64,000 nt of DNA. Origin: an uncultured Porphyromonadaceae bacterium (GTDB taxonomy: Bacteria > Bacteroidota > Bacteroidia > Bacteroidales > Barnesiellaceae_A). The notes beneath the pieces were generated by a model that worked only from the letters and a program-made list of their open reading frames with translations, was not told the DNA's origin and ran no database searches. The DNA is taken from the NCBI GenBank assembly GCA_900542255.1, contig UQMR01000002.1, forward strand, positions 1-64,000, written 5' to 3'. This document shows, piece after piece, positions 9,573-17,515 of this stretch; position 1 is the stretch's first letter; each line of letters starts with the position of its first letter. Made by a program: the position numbers and the translations under genes.

Positions 9573-10110
9573 GGTTTCCTTTTGTAGATGGGTTATAGGG
9601 GGTAATCTCTATTTGCAGTTTCAGCCATTTGTGAGCGATGCGGGTGGTGTGGCTCTCGGCGTCGTAACGGATGGTGCCGCGCGTCAGTCCGTTTCCCGTG
9701 TGCCGCAGTTGCCGGCCGTCGTTGTCGTATGTAATAGTGCCGTGTGTGGCGAGAAAGATACTTCTGAAATCATCGGCAAGCACCTGCCATACTCTTTCGT
9801 TGCGCAGCGATTCTATGCAGTGGTTGAGCTGGTAATCGTCATCTCGCAGCGTGACGTCGAAAAGCGTGAGCCCGAAAGGCGTTGCGCACACGATACGCGC
9901 CTCGCCGTTGTGCAGGCGTGTTACCAGCAGCCCGTTCTGATGCACTTTGCCCATAGAGAAGGCGATATCGTAGCGTGCGGTAGTGTCGCTCACGGCATAG
10001 ATGGCCGGTTGCACGGGGGCGTCGAGCGAGGGCTGTCGCGAACAAGCGGTCAATAGGGTTGCCGCAAGGAGTATTACCGCCAGACTATTGTATGGAAAAG
10101 CGCGAGTCAT
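9559..10110 (-). CDS. Outer-membrane-type lipoprotein, DUF3261/LolB-like
   Basis: 183 aa. The ATG at 10110 gives a clean lipoprotein signal (MTRAFPYNSLAVILLAATL, then LLTAC), while the longer upstream frame does not. The mature part has beta-strand character and a CATPFGLTLFDVTL segment typical of the small DUF3261-like lipoproteins found in aryl polyene clusters. The gene begins 26 nt inside the end of lolA. Context with LolA, MMPL and acyltransferases suggests that it receives or inserts a lipidated product at the outer membrane, which is inference. Family assignment is from memory and not certain. Confidence 0.65.
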   Translation of the reverse strand: MTRAFPYNSLAVILLAATLLTACSRQPSLDAPVQPAIYAVSDTTARYDIAFSMGKVHQNGLLVTRLHNGEARIVCATPFGLTLFDVTLRDDDYQLNHCIESLRNERVWQVLADDFRSIFLATHGTITYDNDGRQLRHTGNGLTRGTIRYDAESHTTRIAHKWLKLQIEITPYNPSTKGNHAAR

Positions 10111-10726
10111 GGGAATCGAGTTGGTTGAAACGTTTGCTTGTGAAACGGTATCGTGTGTAGTCGTTCTCGTTTTCGTAGAATACAAGTTCGGCCACCGACA
10201 TATCCTTTTTGTCAATCGTCAGACCTATTTTGGCCAGATACGCTGCAATCCCTTTGTCGCGGGGCCGGGCGGTGATGTAGTAGTGCTGTGCGTCGGCTTC
10301 GTAAGTGAGGTCGAAGTCGCTTTGCAACGCTTGCAGGTTACCGGCCATAGAGGCGCCTATGAGCTTTTGCATCTCGTTCATCATGGCGTTCGAGCCGAGG
10401 TTTACGATGGTCTTGTGACCGTCGGCGACGGTCATGAGCCGGTTGCCGTTGATGACGATGCGATAGGCCATGGGCTGGCGATAGTCGAGGCATATTTGCC
10501 GGCCGTTGCAATAAAGGAAGGTGCCGCGCGACTCTACGTCTTCGTCGAAGATATCGATGTGCTTGGTCTGTACGAATTCGCTTTCGATAGAGGTGATTTT
10601 TCCGGCAGTCTCTTGCAGCCGGCGGTTCAGTTCGTCGAGGTTGGCAAGCGGTTGGGCCGCGTTGGCGATGCTCCATGCAAGCAGCATGAGCCATGCAGGT
10701 AAGCTGCGGGTAATTATTGCTTTCAT
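10085..10726 (-). CDS. LolA-like outer membrane lipoprotein carrier
   Basis: 213 aa. Start at 10726 gives a signal peptide (MKAIITRSLPAWLMLLAWS, then IANAA) and overlaps the deacetylase stop as ATGA; the 117 codons upstream in the same frame are arginine-rich shadow. The mature protein has the LolA pattern: ITSIESEFVQTKHIDIFDE, then SRGTFLYCNGRQICLDY (compare the fold's strand giving a hydrophobic cavity) and MAYRIVINGNRL. It is a cluster-specific copy rather than the general Lol carrier, since it is embedded among biosynthetic genes. Likely job: carry a hydrophobic polyene-lipid through the periplasm (inference). Confidence 0.82.
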   Translation of the reverse strand: MKAIITRSLPAWLMLLAWSIANAAQPLANLDELNRRLQETAGKITSIESEFVQTKHIDIFDEDVESRGTFLYCNGRQICLDYRQPMAYRIVINGNRLMTVADGHKTIVNLGSNAMMNEMQKLIGASMAGNLQALQSDFDLTYEADAQHYYITARPRDKGIAAYLAKIGLTIDKKDMSVAELVFYENENDYTRYRFTSKRFNQLDSHDSRFSIQ

Positions 10727-11445
10727 TGCAGGGTGTCGGTTTGAGGGTTTGACGTAAGGTTTAGCAGACGGTCTGCTCTCTCTACGCGATAACCGTTGTC
10801 GCGCAGGTATTTGAGCAGGCGGTCGAGTAGTGTGTGGCTCTGGGGCAGGCGGTCGTGCAGCAGCACGATACTGCCCGGACGAATGCGGTTGCAAATGCGT
10901 TTGAAGGCGGCATCGGGGTCGCGTACCGTGTCGAACGAGCGCACGCTCCATCCTATGACGGTGTAGCCGAGCGATTTTACGGCCGCAGCTACGGTGGGGT
11001 TGGTTACCCCGAAGGGGGGGCGGAAGAGTTTCATGGCGTTGCCCGCTGGTGTGCATTGAGCCAAAGCGGCATCGCATCGTTCCATATCGAGCTGCATTTT
11101 GCGTCGTGAGAAGAGGGGGAAGCGGTTGCTATGGCTGTAACTGTGGTTGCCTATGAGATGCCCTTCGGCGACTATCTGCCGCACTACATCGGGATGGGCT
11201 TCTGCCCGATTGCCTATGCAGAAGAAGGCGGCCTGCACGTGGTGTTGTCGCAGTACTTCCAACACGCGAGGCGTTTGTATGGGGTCGGGGGCGTCATCGA
11301 AGGTAAGGGCGACCACTTTTTCGTCGGTGACAGCCCGGCAGGCCGCTTTCACATACACACCCGAGCCTATGGCAGCAGAGGCATATATCGCGGCTGCTAT
11401 GAGTGCGACAACGGCTACGGTCAGTATGAGGGCGGGAATTGTCAT
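10723..11445 (-). CDS. Membrane-anchored polysaccharide deacetylase (NodB-type, CE4)
   Basis: 240 aa. One N-terminal helix (residues 3-28), then CE4 motifs in order: TFDDAP (48-53, metal and catalytic Asp), HSYSH (His101 and His105, metal ligands), RPPFG (142-146) and IVLLHDR near residue 205. Start at 11445 overlaps the CLF stop as ATGA. The family hydrolyses N- or O-acetyl groups on sugars in a metal-dependent way. Next to a glycosyltransferase it may trim an acetylated sugar on the product or its carrier. The target is unknown. Confidence 0.85.
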   Translation of the reverse strand: MTIPALILTVAVVALIAAAIYASAAIGSGVYVKAACRAVTDEKVVALTFDDAPDPIQTPRVLEVLRQHHVQAAFFCIGNRAEAHPDVVRQIVAEGHLIGNHSYSHSNRFPLFSRRKMQLDMERCDAALAQCTPAGNAMKLFRPPFGVTNPTVAAAVKSLGYTVIGWSVRSFDTVRDPDAAFKRICNRIRPGSIVLLHDRLPQSHTLLDRLLKYLRDNGYRVERADRLLNLTSNPQTDTLQ

Positions 11446-12377
11446 AGGCTGCCGCACAGCATGACGCTGTGATATTTTTGTGAGTGGTTATATATGAGGG
11501 CGTAGCGGCTCTCTCCGGTGGCTATTTCGCGGGCCGCCCTGTCGAGTGCAGCGGCCGTGGCTGTGGGGTATTCGCCGCATTCCTTTTTATACAGGAGCCG
11601 TCGGCTTGTCGGGGCAACGAGTCTGTCAAGCGCGGCAAACGGCTTGTCGTGCAGTGTGTTGCCGTTTTCGCCGGTAAGCCACAAGTCTATGTCGGCAGCC
11701 TGTAATCCCCGGGTTTGCAACAACGTCTCTACAAACTGGTCGGCCGGGGCGGGGATGCTGCCCGTTTCGAGTGCCAGCAGTGTGGCGCAGGCTTCGTGGG
11801 GCTCGCTGTCGAGCAGGAAGAAGTGCGCTCCTTCGCCGGCCGTGATGTTGCGCAGCAGGCCCATGCGTCGCTCTATGGTATATGGCGTTTCGTACATCTC
11901 GTCTATGGCGCCGACGAGGATGTTGTGCCGGCCCTCGTCGAGGAGCAGCATGGCATCGAGCAGAGCACTCTCGAAACTGAGCGCACGGTGTACATAGGTC
12001 ATGTTATAAGCCTCTATCTTATGCAGCAAGGCTATTTGCGCGCCTATGGTATTGAAGGTAGATTGTATGAATGCCGAGGGGTTGAGCAGGTTCTCGCCCA
12101 AGGAGAGGATTTGAGCGGCAAACTTCTCGGTGTCGCCCACGCATCCCAGTCCGGTGGCCGTGACGATGGCTTCGGGACGTATATCGTCCTGCAAGCACAT
12201 TTGGGCGGCAGCCACACCCATCTTGATGATATGGCTCATGCGACGGCGCAACCCCGGGTTGTCGATGAGGCTTTTGTAGTCGGGTTCGATAGCCGTCAGG
12301 TAGTTTTTCACCTCGGTATCGCCGCCGGGTACGATGCCGGCATGACGTTTTATGTAACAGGTCGCGTTCGTGGTCAT
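11442..12377 (-). CDS. Beta-ketoacyl synthase chain-length factor (inactive KS partner)
   Basis: 311 aa, shorter than a full KS. It keeps the thiolase-fold layout (AIVTATGLGCVGDTEKF, NPSAFIQSTFNTIGAQIALL), but the active-site Cys is missing: the KS stretch STACASG is replaced by YVHRALSFES, where Leu133 sits at the Cys place. The HGT and GH histidine motifs are also absent. That is the pattern of chain-length factors, which pair with a catalytic KS in type II polyketide and aryl polyene systems. Start 12377 overlaps the KS stop as ATGA, fitting co-production of a KS-CLF heterodimer with the gene at 12374-13555. Confidence 0.83.
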   Translation of the reverse strand: MTTNATCYIKRHAGIVPGGDTEVKNYLTAIEPDYKSLIDNPGLRRRMSHIIKMGVAAAQMCLQDDIRPEAIVTATGLGCVGDTEKFAAQILSLGENLLNPSAFIQSTFNTIGAQIALLHKIEAYNMTYVHRALSFESALLDAMLLLDEGRHNILVGAIDEMYETPYTIERRMGLLRNITAGEGAHFFLLDSEPHEACATLLALETGSIPAPADQFVETLLQTRGLQAADIDLWLTGENGNTLHDKPFAALDRLVAPTSRRLLYKKECGEYPTATAAALDRAAREIATGESRYALIYNHSQKYHSVMLCGSL

Positions 12378-13555
12378 GTTGCCGAGAATAAGAGAGATGT
12401 TTCGTTCCCGCCGAATCCGAAAGCGTTGCTCAGGACGTGGCGTACGGGATTGCCTTCGCTGTAACGGACGACGGGTGTGAGAGCCGTCTCCTCTATCGGT
12501 GTGGCAAATCGCAGGTTGGGCAGCAAGATTCCCCGGGCGATGCACAAGGCCGAATAGACTGCTTCTATACCCTCCGAGCCTCCCAAGGCGTGTCCTATAT
12601 AGCCTTTGACCGAGGCAAACGGCGGTACGTGGTTATCGAAGAGGCGCAGCATGGCGCGGCTTTCGGAGAGGTCGTTGAGGGGAGTCCCTGTGCCATGTAC
12701 GTTGATGTAGGAGACCTCTTCTGGTGCTATGCCGGCCATTGTTACCGCCTCGCTCATGGCACGGTAAGCTCCGTTCCCTTCGGGCGACGAGCCCGTTTGG
12801 TGGAAGGCATCGTTGGTATTGGCATAGCCGGTGAGGAGGCAGTAAGGTTCCCGCCGCATGGCTTTCTCGTTTTGCAGTACGATGTAGCCTGCGCCTTCGC
12901 CCAGATTGAGCCCGGCACGGCTGTTGTCGTAGGGACGGCACAAATCCTTGTCGAGAATTTTCAGCGAATTGAATCCGTTGAGGGTGAAGCGGCATAACGC
13001 ATCGGTTCCGCCCACGACAACCGTGTCGAGTCGGCCGCTGCGTATAAGTCTGGCTCCCAGCAGTATGGCATTGGCTGCCGACGAGCAGGCCGTGCTGATT
13101 GTTGTCGTAAAGCCTGTTATCCCCAATATGCGGGCCATGCGCAACGTGCTGTCGGCACAGTCGTGCGAGGCAGTGAGGCGTATATCGCCTTGCTCGGGGT
13201 CGTCGCGAAAATTCTTGTAGAAGATTTCGCTGCGGTCCATACCGCCTACAGAGGTGCCCGAGATGAATCCTGTACGCGGCATTCCGGCCGTGATACCGGC
13301 ATCGCGGCACGCTTCGCGGGCGGCGAGCAGTCCCAAAAGCATGGTGCGCGAGTAGGGGAAGCCTTTTTCTAACGACAACTTCTCTGCCAGGGTTTCATTA
13401 TCGAGTTTCACCTCGCCTACGGGCACGTCGAGGCTGGTCTCGAACAGCGAGACTTTTCCTATACCGTGCCGGTAGTGGCGCAAGGCGTCGAGGTTCTCTT
13501 CCACGCCGCATCCTATGGCCGAAACGACGCCTAAGCCTGTAACGTAGATGGTCAT
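12374..13555 (-). CDS. Beta-ketoacyl-ACP synthase (KAS I/II type), catalytic partner of the CLF
   Basis: 393 aa. The full Cys-His-His triad is visible: Cys157 in STACSSAAN, His287 in NVHGTGTPLND and His322 in GYIGHALGGSEG. The C-terminal SNAFGFGGNETSLLF is the usual KS ending. It performs decarboxylative condensation of malonyl-ACP with the growing acyl-ACP. It starts 17 nt downstream of the ACP gene and is coupled by ATGA to the chain-length factor, so the two probably form the main extending KS-CLF pair. Confidence 0.9.
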   Translation of the reverse strand: MTIYVTGLGVVSAIGCGVEENLDALRHYRHGIGKVSLFETSLDVPVGEVKLDNETLAEKLSLEKGFPYSRTMLLGLLAAREACRDAGITAGMPRTGFISGTSVGGMDRSEIFYKNFRDDPEQGDIRLTASHDCADSTLRMARILGITGFTTTISTACSSAANAILLGARLIRSGRLDTVVVGGTDALCRFTLNGFNSLKILDKDLCRPYDNSRAGLNLGEGAGYIVLQNEKAMRREPYCLLTGYANTNDAFHQTGSSPEGNGAYRAMSEAVTMAGIAPEEVSYINVHGTGTPLNDLSESRAMLRLFDNHVPPFASVKGYIGHALGGSEGIEAVYSALCIARGILLPNLRFATPIEETALTPVVRYSEGNPVRHVLSNAFGFGGNETSLLFSAT

Positions 13556-13572
13556 GGGCTCAGGTGTAATGG

Positions 13573-13830
13573 TTATGCGCGATGGCTCTCTATATAGCGT
13601 GCCAGCGTGCCTACCGAGTAGAAAATCTCTTTTCCTTCGGCCGGGTTTTCTATCTTGATGCCGTAGTTGCGTTCAAGGATGAGGATGATTTCGAGAGCAT
13701 CGATGGAGTCGAGTCCCAAGCCCTCGTCGCCGAAGAGGGGTGCCTCGGTGTCGATTTCCTCGGGGGTTATCTCTTCGAGATTGAGTTCCTCAATCAGCTG
13801 TTGTTTCAGTTCTTTTACGAGTTCTTCCAT
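13573..13830 (-). CDS. Acyl carrier protein 1
   Basis: 85 aa, acidic. The phosphopantetheine site is GLGLDSIDALE with Ser42. The first helix MEELVKELKQQLIEELNLEE and the PLFGDEGLGLDS pattern match carrier proteins of aryl polyene and flexirubin clusters. The start at 13830 is chosen over a 20-codon extension because the extension runs into the upstream KS gene and lacks ACP character. It sits between two ketosynthase genes and probably carries the growing chain. Confidence 0.88.
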   Translation of the reverse strand: MEELVKELKQQLIEELNLEEITPEEIDTEAPLFGDEGLGLDSIDALEIILILERNYGIKIENPAEGKEIFYSVGTLARYIESHRA

Positions 13831-13832
13831 TG

Positions 13833-15557
13833 TTATAATGTTGTGATAAGTTTCATATCGGCAAGGTATTTGCCTTGCAAAAAGTCGCACCAGCCTACGA
13901 TGCAGTATTTCAGCCCGTCGCGGCTCATAGCCGAGCGGGCATAGCTTTCCAAACGTTCGGGTTGGTATGCGTCGTCGATGAAGAAAGTGTTTTCGCCTTG
14001 AATTTTATGCCTTATGCACACCTCTCCGGCTGCTACGTTTGGCAGGGTGTAGACAAAGACGGCAGGTGCGGCTGCCGTTTCGCCTTCGCTCTCTATAATA
14101 TCTTGGTGGCGACGGTCGGTATCTAACGATGCCGAGCGATTGGCCAGTATAATGCCCGCCTCTATGGGTGCAAAGGTAGGAGTTTTTTGCAATAAAACTT
14201 CGGCCGCGATGTATGCAGTTTTGCTGAGGTCGGACATTTTATAGAATTTCATATTGTTCCCATCGATAGCTTTGTAAGCCTCGCGGATAAAGGTGGCAAA
14301 GGGTGTCTCGGGGGGGCAGGCCAGCAGCGTCGTGCCGTCGAGCGTGATTGTCCCGTCTGATATGCGGCAGTGGGCTATGGTGCGTATCGGGGCAAGTTGC
14401 GGCCGGGGCCTCTCGGCCGAGGCATTCTTTTGCAGTACGATGGCGGCATTGCACCCTCCGAATCCCGAGGCCGTCTTGACACAGACGTCGGTGCGGACGT
14501 CGGTGCGGTGTGTCGCCTCGACAACGATGGGGCAGGGCACTCCCAATTGTTTGAAATGGAGTGTGGCCGGTATCATGCCCTGTTGCATGGCATGGGCACA
14601 CACGATGCTTTCTATGACACCCGAGGCCCCGAGGGTGTGCCCGAAGTAGGGTTTCATGCTGCCGACCGGTACTTGTTGCAGCCCGGCAAGGTGTATGGCT
14701 TTCGACTCCATCTCGTCGTTGTATGCCGTGGCCGTACCGTGGGCGTTGACAAAATCTACCTCTCCGGCCGTTACGCCGGCCTCGTTCATGGCGTGGCGTA
14801 TGGCATAGAACAGGCCGTCGCCTGTGCGCGAGGGCCCCGATATGTGGTTGGCGTCGTTGGTGATGCTGCCGCCTGTAATGGCTATGCGTCCCGGTGCATA
14901 TTCGCTCGACAGTAACAGGCTGCCGCATGCCTCGCCGAGGTTGAGCCCGTTACGGGCAGCATCGTATGGGATGCAGCATTGCCGGCTTACCGACTTGAAA
15001 GAGAGGAATCCGCTTGTAATGAAAGGCGACAAGACGTCGCATCCGGCAACGATAACCTTGCGATACCTCCCTTCGTCGATGAGGCGTGCCGCCATGATGA
15101 GCGCCGATACGCCCGAGATGCAGGCGTTGGAGATGACGTAGGTGTCGTTCTTTGCGAAGCCGAAGTAGTTGGCCACGCGTCGTGCCGTGTGCGAGAGAAA
15201 GGCTTCGTCGGGGATGTCATTGCGGCGACCGAGTGCTGCAACATTGCCTTTGGTGGTAGAGAGTATGAGTGCTGTGCCCTCTTCGGGACGAGCAAGATGT
15301 TGTTGTTGCAAGGTATCGGTGATAGAGAGGATGAGCAGCTGCTCGACCGGCGAGTAGTCGCTGTTGCCTGTGAGAGCCTTGCTGCGCTCTTCTATGGCTT
15401 TGCGGTCTATGACAGCCGCCATGACCGGTGTCGCCGATATGTTGGTGTCGGTGGTAAGTGCGATGCCGCTGCGGTAGGCGGTTATAGCGGCGAAGTTTTC
15501 TGCCGTGGTGAAACCCAACGCACTGATGATGTTGTCGCTTGTAATGAAGATTCTCAT
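13833..15557 (-). CDS. Beta-ketoacyl synthase fused to a second, truncated KS-like domain
   Basis: 574 aa. Residues 1 to ~378 are a complete KS with Cys146 (SNACISGVSAL), His273 (NAHGTATAYND) and His307 (KPYFGHTLGASG), ending in SGFGGCNAAIVLQ. Residues ~436-574 look like the front half of a second KS: SDLSKTAYIAAEVLL, GIILANRSASLDTDRR, VYTLPNVAAGEVCIRHKIQGE and KYCIVGWCDFL correspond to the N-lobe, but the active-site Cys position reads FIDDAY and both His motifs are missing. Start 15557 overlaps the thioesterase stop as ATGA. Role: chain initiation or extension, with the extra half perhaps a partner or scaffold domain (inference). Confidence 0.85.
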   Translation of the reverse strand: MRIFITSDNIISALGFTTAENFAAITAYRSGIALTTDTNISATPVMAAVIDRKAIEERSKALTGNSDYSPVEQLLILSITDTLQQQHLARPEEGTALILSTTKGNVAALGRRNDIPDEAFLSHTARRVANYFGFAKNDTYVISNACISGVSALIMAARLIDEGRYRKVIVAGCDVLSPFITSGFLSFKSVSRQCCIPYDAARNGLNLGEACGSLLLSSEYAPGRIAITGGSITNDANHISGPSRTGDGLFYAIRHAMNEAGVTAGEVDFVNAHGTATAYNDEMESKAIHLAGLQQVPVGSMKPYFGHTLGASGVIESIVCAHAMQQGMIPATLHFKQLGVPCPIVVEATHRTDVRTDVCVKTASGFGGCNAAIVLQKNASAERPRPQLAPIRTIAHCRISDGTITLDGTTLLACPPETPFATFIREAYKAIDGNNMKFYKMSDLSKTAYIAAEVLLQKTPTFAPIEAGIILANRSASLDTDRRHQDIIESEGETAAAPAVFVYTLPNVAAGEVCIRHKIQGENTFFIDDAYQPERLESYARSAMSRDGLKYCIVGWCDFLQGKYLADMKLITTL

Positions 15558-16000
15558 AGGATACCCCATTTTTCTTTCCAACAGCGGTAGAAATGAGGAG
15601 TATTCAGCTCCAATTCGTTCCTGTCGCGATTGATAAAAACCTGTACGCTGCTGCCCGTGGCGGCGACGCTCATGTCGGCAGCCCGGTAGACGGTGTAGTC
15701 GAATATGATTTTGGCGGCCTCGGTAGCTATGTAGCGGGTCTCTACGATAGCCTCTTCGCCGAAGGTGAGAGGGTGCTTGTATTGTACGTTGAGCTCTACG
15801 ATAGGTGTCGTGAAGCCGTTGTCGAAGAAGTCGCAGTAGTCGAACCCGTATGCTCGGCCGAAGGCCTGCCTGCCATCTTCAAAGTAGCGTACATACTCGC
15901 CATGCCACACAACCTGCATGGCATCTACTTCGCTGAACCTTACCCTGATACGGGTGCGGTTTGTCAGAGCGGCCGGGCGTTCGTTATGCTTTTTTCTCAT
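15554..16000 (-). CDS. 4-hydroxybenzoyl-CoA-thioesterase-like hot-dog thioesterase
   Basis: 148 aa. The motif RFSEVDAMQVVWHGEYVRYFEDGR (residues ~21-44) is the 4HBT/YbgC signature with the catalytic Asp in place. Family role: hydrolysis of acyl-CoA or acyl-ACP thioesters. In aryl polyene clusters such an enzyme may offload or edit chains. It overlaps the upstream dehydratase-like gene by 17 nt and the downstream KS gene by 4 nt. Confidence 0.85.
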   Translation of the reverse strand: MRKKHNERPAALTNRTRIRVRFSEVDAMQVVWHGEYVRYFEDGRQAFGRAYGFDYCDFFDNGFTTPIVELNVQYKHPLTFGEEAIVETRYIATEAAKIIFDYTVYRAADMSVAATGSSVQVFINRDRNELELNTPHFYRCWKEKWGIL

Positions 16001-16418
16001 GGCTGTTTTCTATAAAAATTTTCATGCGGCAACTACATACACTTTTGTCGCCCGACTTCGTTTCGGCTGCCACCAGCGTGATGCCGAATACCTCTTGCAG
16101 CACCTCTATGCGGGTTGTGAGGCATTCTCCCACGGCGGGAAGAGCTGCGAGTTGCAGTTTTTCTACGGCTCCGATATAGCCGAGCGGAACGGTTTCGCCC
16201 CGCGACAGGTTTTCGTATCCGCAGCGTGCCGCTGCACTTTGGGCGATGTGTTCTATCACGCCGCTCTCTTGAAGTTCGCCGTTGGCGACAAACAGGTTGT
16301 CGGGCCGTACCGTAAATGTCGTGACGGAGGTGTTGCCGTCGAATCCGTCGAAGGCATCTACCATCACGATGGGAGGGCGTTGCGGGATGAGTTGCAGTAT
16401 GTCGTAGCGTGTAGCCAT
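15984..16418 (-). CDS. FabZ/ApeI-like hot-dog dehydratase paralogue
   Basis: 144 aa from the ATG at 16418; an alternative ATG at 16445 would add nine residues but overlap the methyltransferase gene, while 16418 follows an AGAGAGA stretch. LQLIPQRPPIVMVDAF (residues ~8-23) matches the FabZ opening (PHRPPFLLVD), and GVIEHIAQSAAA matches the FabZ active-site helix, where Glu-His lie at the expected site. It resembles the second dehydratase of aryl polyene clusters. With the enzyme at 9201-9572 it could form a heteromeric DH pair (inference). Confidence 0.78.
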   Translation of the reverse strand: MATRYDILQLIPQRPPIVMVDAFDGFDGNTSVTTFTVRPDNLFVANGELQESGVIEHIAQSAAARCGYENLSRGETVPLGYIGAVEKLQLAALPAVGECLTTRIEVLQEVFGITLVAAETKSGDKSVCSCRMKIFIENSHEKKA

Positions 16419-16426
16419 TTGTCTCT

Positions 16427-17515
16427 CTATTTTCTGCGTTTGCATTGCATGATGCTGTGTCCCAGGCCCAGTCCGTCGTGTATCTCCTCTATTTCCAGTC
16501 CGGCAAGGGTCACGCAGCGGGCCATGTCGTCGCTGTGGTACATCTTGCTGTTGCCGTTGGCGAGGGCTGTGAAGTAGATACTTGTTTGTGTGAGGCAGTA
16601 GGCCGCTGTCTCGAAGTGCTGCCTATCCCAGAAAGTCTCCATGATGTAGAGGCGCGAGTGGTCGTCCATGGCGGCGGCTGCCCGTTGCAAGATGCTTGTC
16701 ACCTCCTCTTCCGAGAAACAATCGAGGAATTGGCTCATCCAGATGGCATCGAAAGATGCCGGAAATGCAGTCTGCGGGTCGAGCAGGTTGGCTCCATAGC
16801 CGTGTATGCGTTCGCATCCGGTCGAGCCCTCTACGGCTTTTTGCATCAGCTCCAACTGTTGGGGAAGGTCTACGATGGTAACTTCTACATCGGGGTCGTA
16901 GGCTACGCATTGCTGTGCCCAACGGCCGGTGTTGCCGCCTACGTCGAGCAGTGTGCGCGGATGGTTGGCAAAGACGATTTGCAGGGCTTGCGGGAAGGAG
17001 CCGTCGGAATAGAAGTGGTCGAAGCCGAACCAGCTGCGTTGCGTCTGTTCGGGGAGTTGCGACAGCCCTTCATAGATGGTATTCCAGTCGCCAAAGACTT
17101 TCAGCCCCTCGCATTTGCCGTTGAGGAGCGATTCTTCGAGGTAGTAAAGTCCCATGTAGTTGACGTCGTGGTTAAAGTCCATGTTGACGCGCGCCATTTT
17201 GTCGGTAAGCAGGAACCAGCCGGTTTTTGACAGGTGCCAGCGTTCGTCGTGGTAAAGGACGGTGCCGATGGTGAGTGAAGATTCCAAAAGCACCTGCACG
17301 GCGTAGCGTGAGAGGTGCGTGGCGCCGATAATCTCGTCCATCGTCATGCCGTTGCGATGGTTGCGCAGCAAATCGAGAATACCGAATTTTATCATCAGTC
17401 TCGACACTTGAAATACTACCGGGGCAAAAACTATCTCTTCGGCGGCTCGTTGCGCTTCCTGCGCACTGAGCCGTTCGTGCGAATATCGCTCTTGAAGGGG
17501 TTCAAACATTTTCAT
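16427..17515 (-). CDS. SAM-dependent O-methyltransferase-like protein (methyltransferase family 2)
   Basis: 362 aa. The N-terminal part (APVVFQVSRLMIKFGILDLL, residues ~34-53) is a winged-helix dimerisation domain typical of plant-like and polyketide O-methyltransferases. The SAM loop is TLLDVGGNTGRWAQQ near residue 190, followed by VTIVDLPQQLELM and an IMETFWD segment. Start 17515 overlaps the acyltransferase stop as ATGA. The catalytic His/Glu set cannot be assigned with certainty. It is a candidate for methylating the aryl head group; a methylated aryl ring is a known feature of aryl polyenes. Confidence 0.8.
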   Translation of the reverse strand: MKMFEPLQERYSHERLSAQEAQRAAEEIVFAPVVFQVSRLMIKFGILDLLRNHRNGMTMDEIIGATHLSRYAVQVLLESSLTIGTVLYHDERWHLSKTGWFLLTDKMARVNMDFNHDVNYMGLYYLEESLLNGKCEGLKVFGDWNTIYEGLSQLPEQTQRSWFGFDHFYSDGSFPQALQIVFANHPRTLLDVGGNTGRWAQQCVAYDPDVEVTIVDLPQQLELMQKAVEGSTGCERIHGYGANLLDPQTAFPASFDAIWMSQFLDCFSEEEVTSILQRAAAAMDDHSRLYIMETFWDRQHFETAAYCLTQTSIYFTALANGNSKMYHSDDMARCVTLAGLEIEEIHDGLGLGHSIMQCKRRK

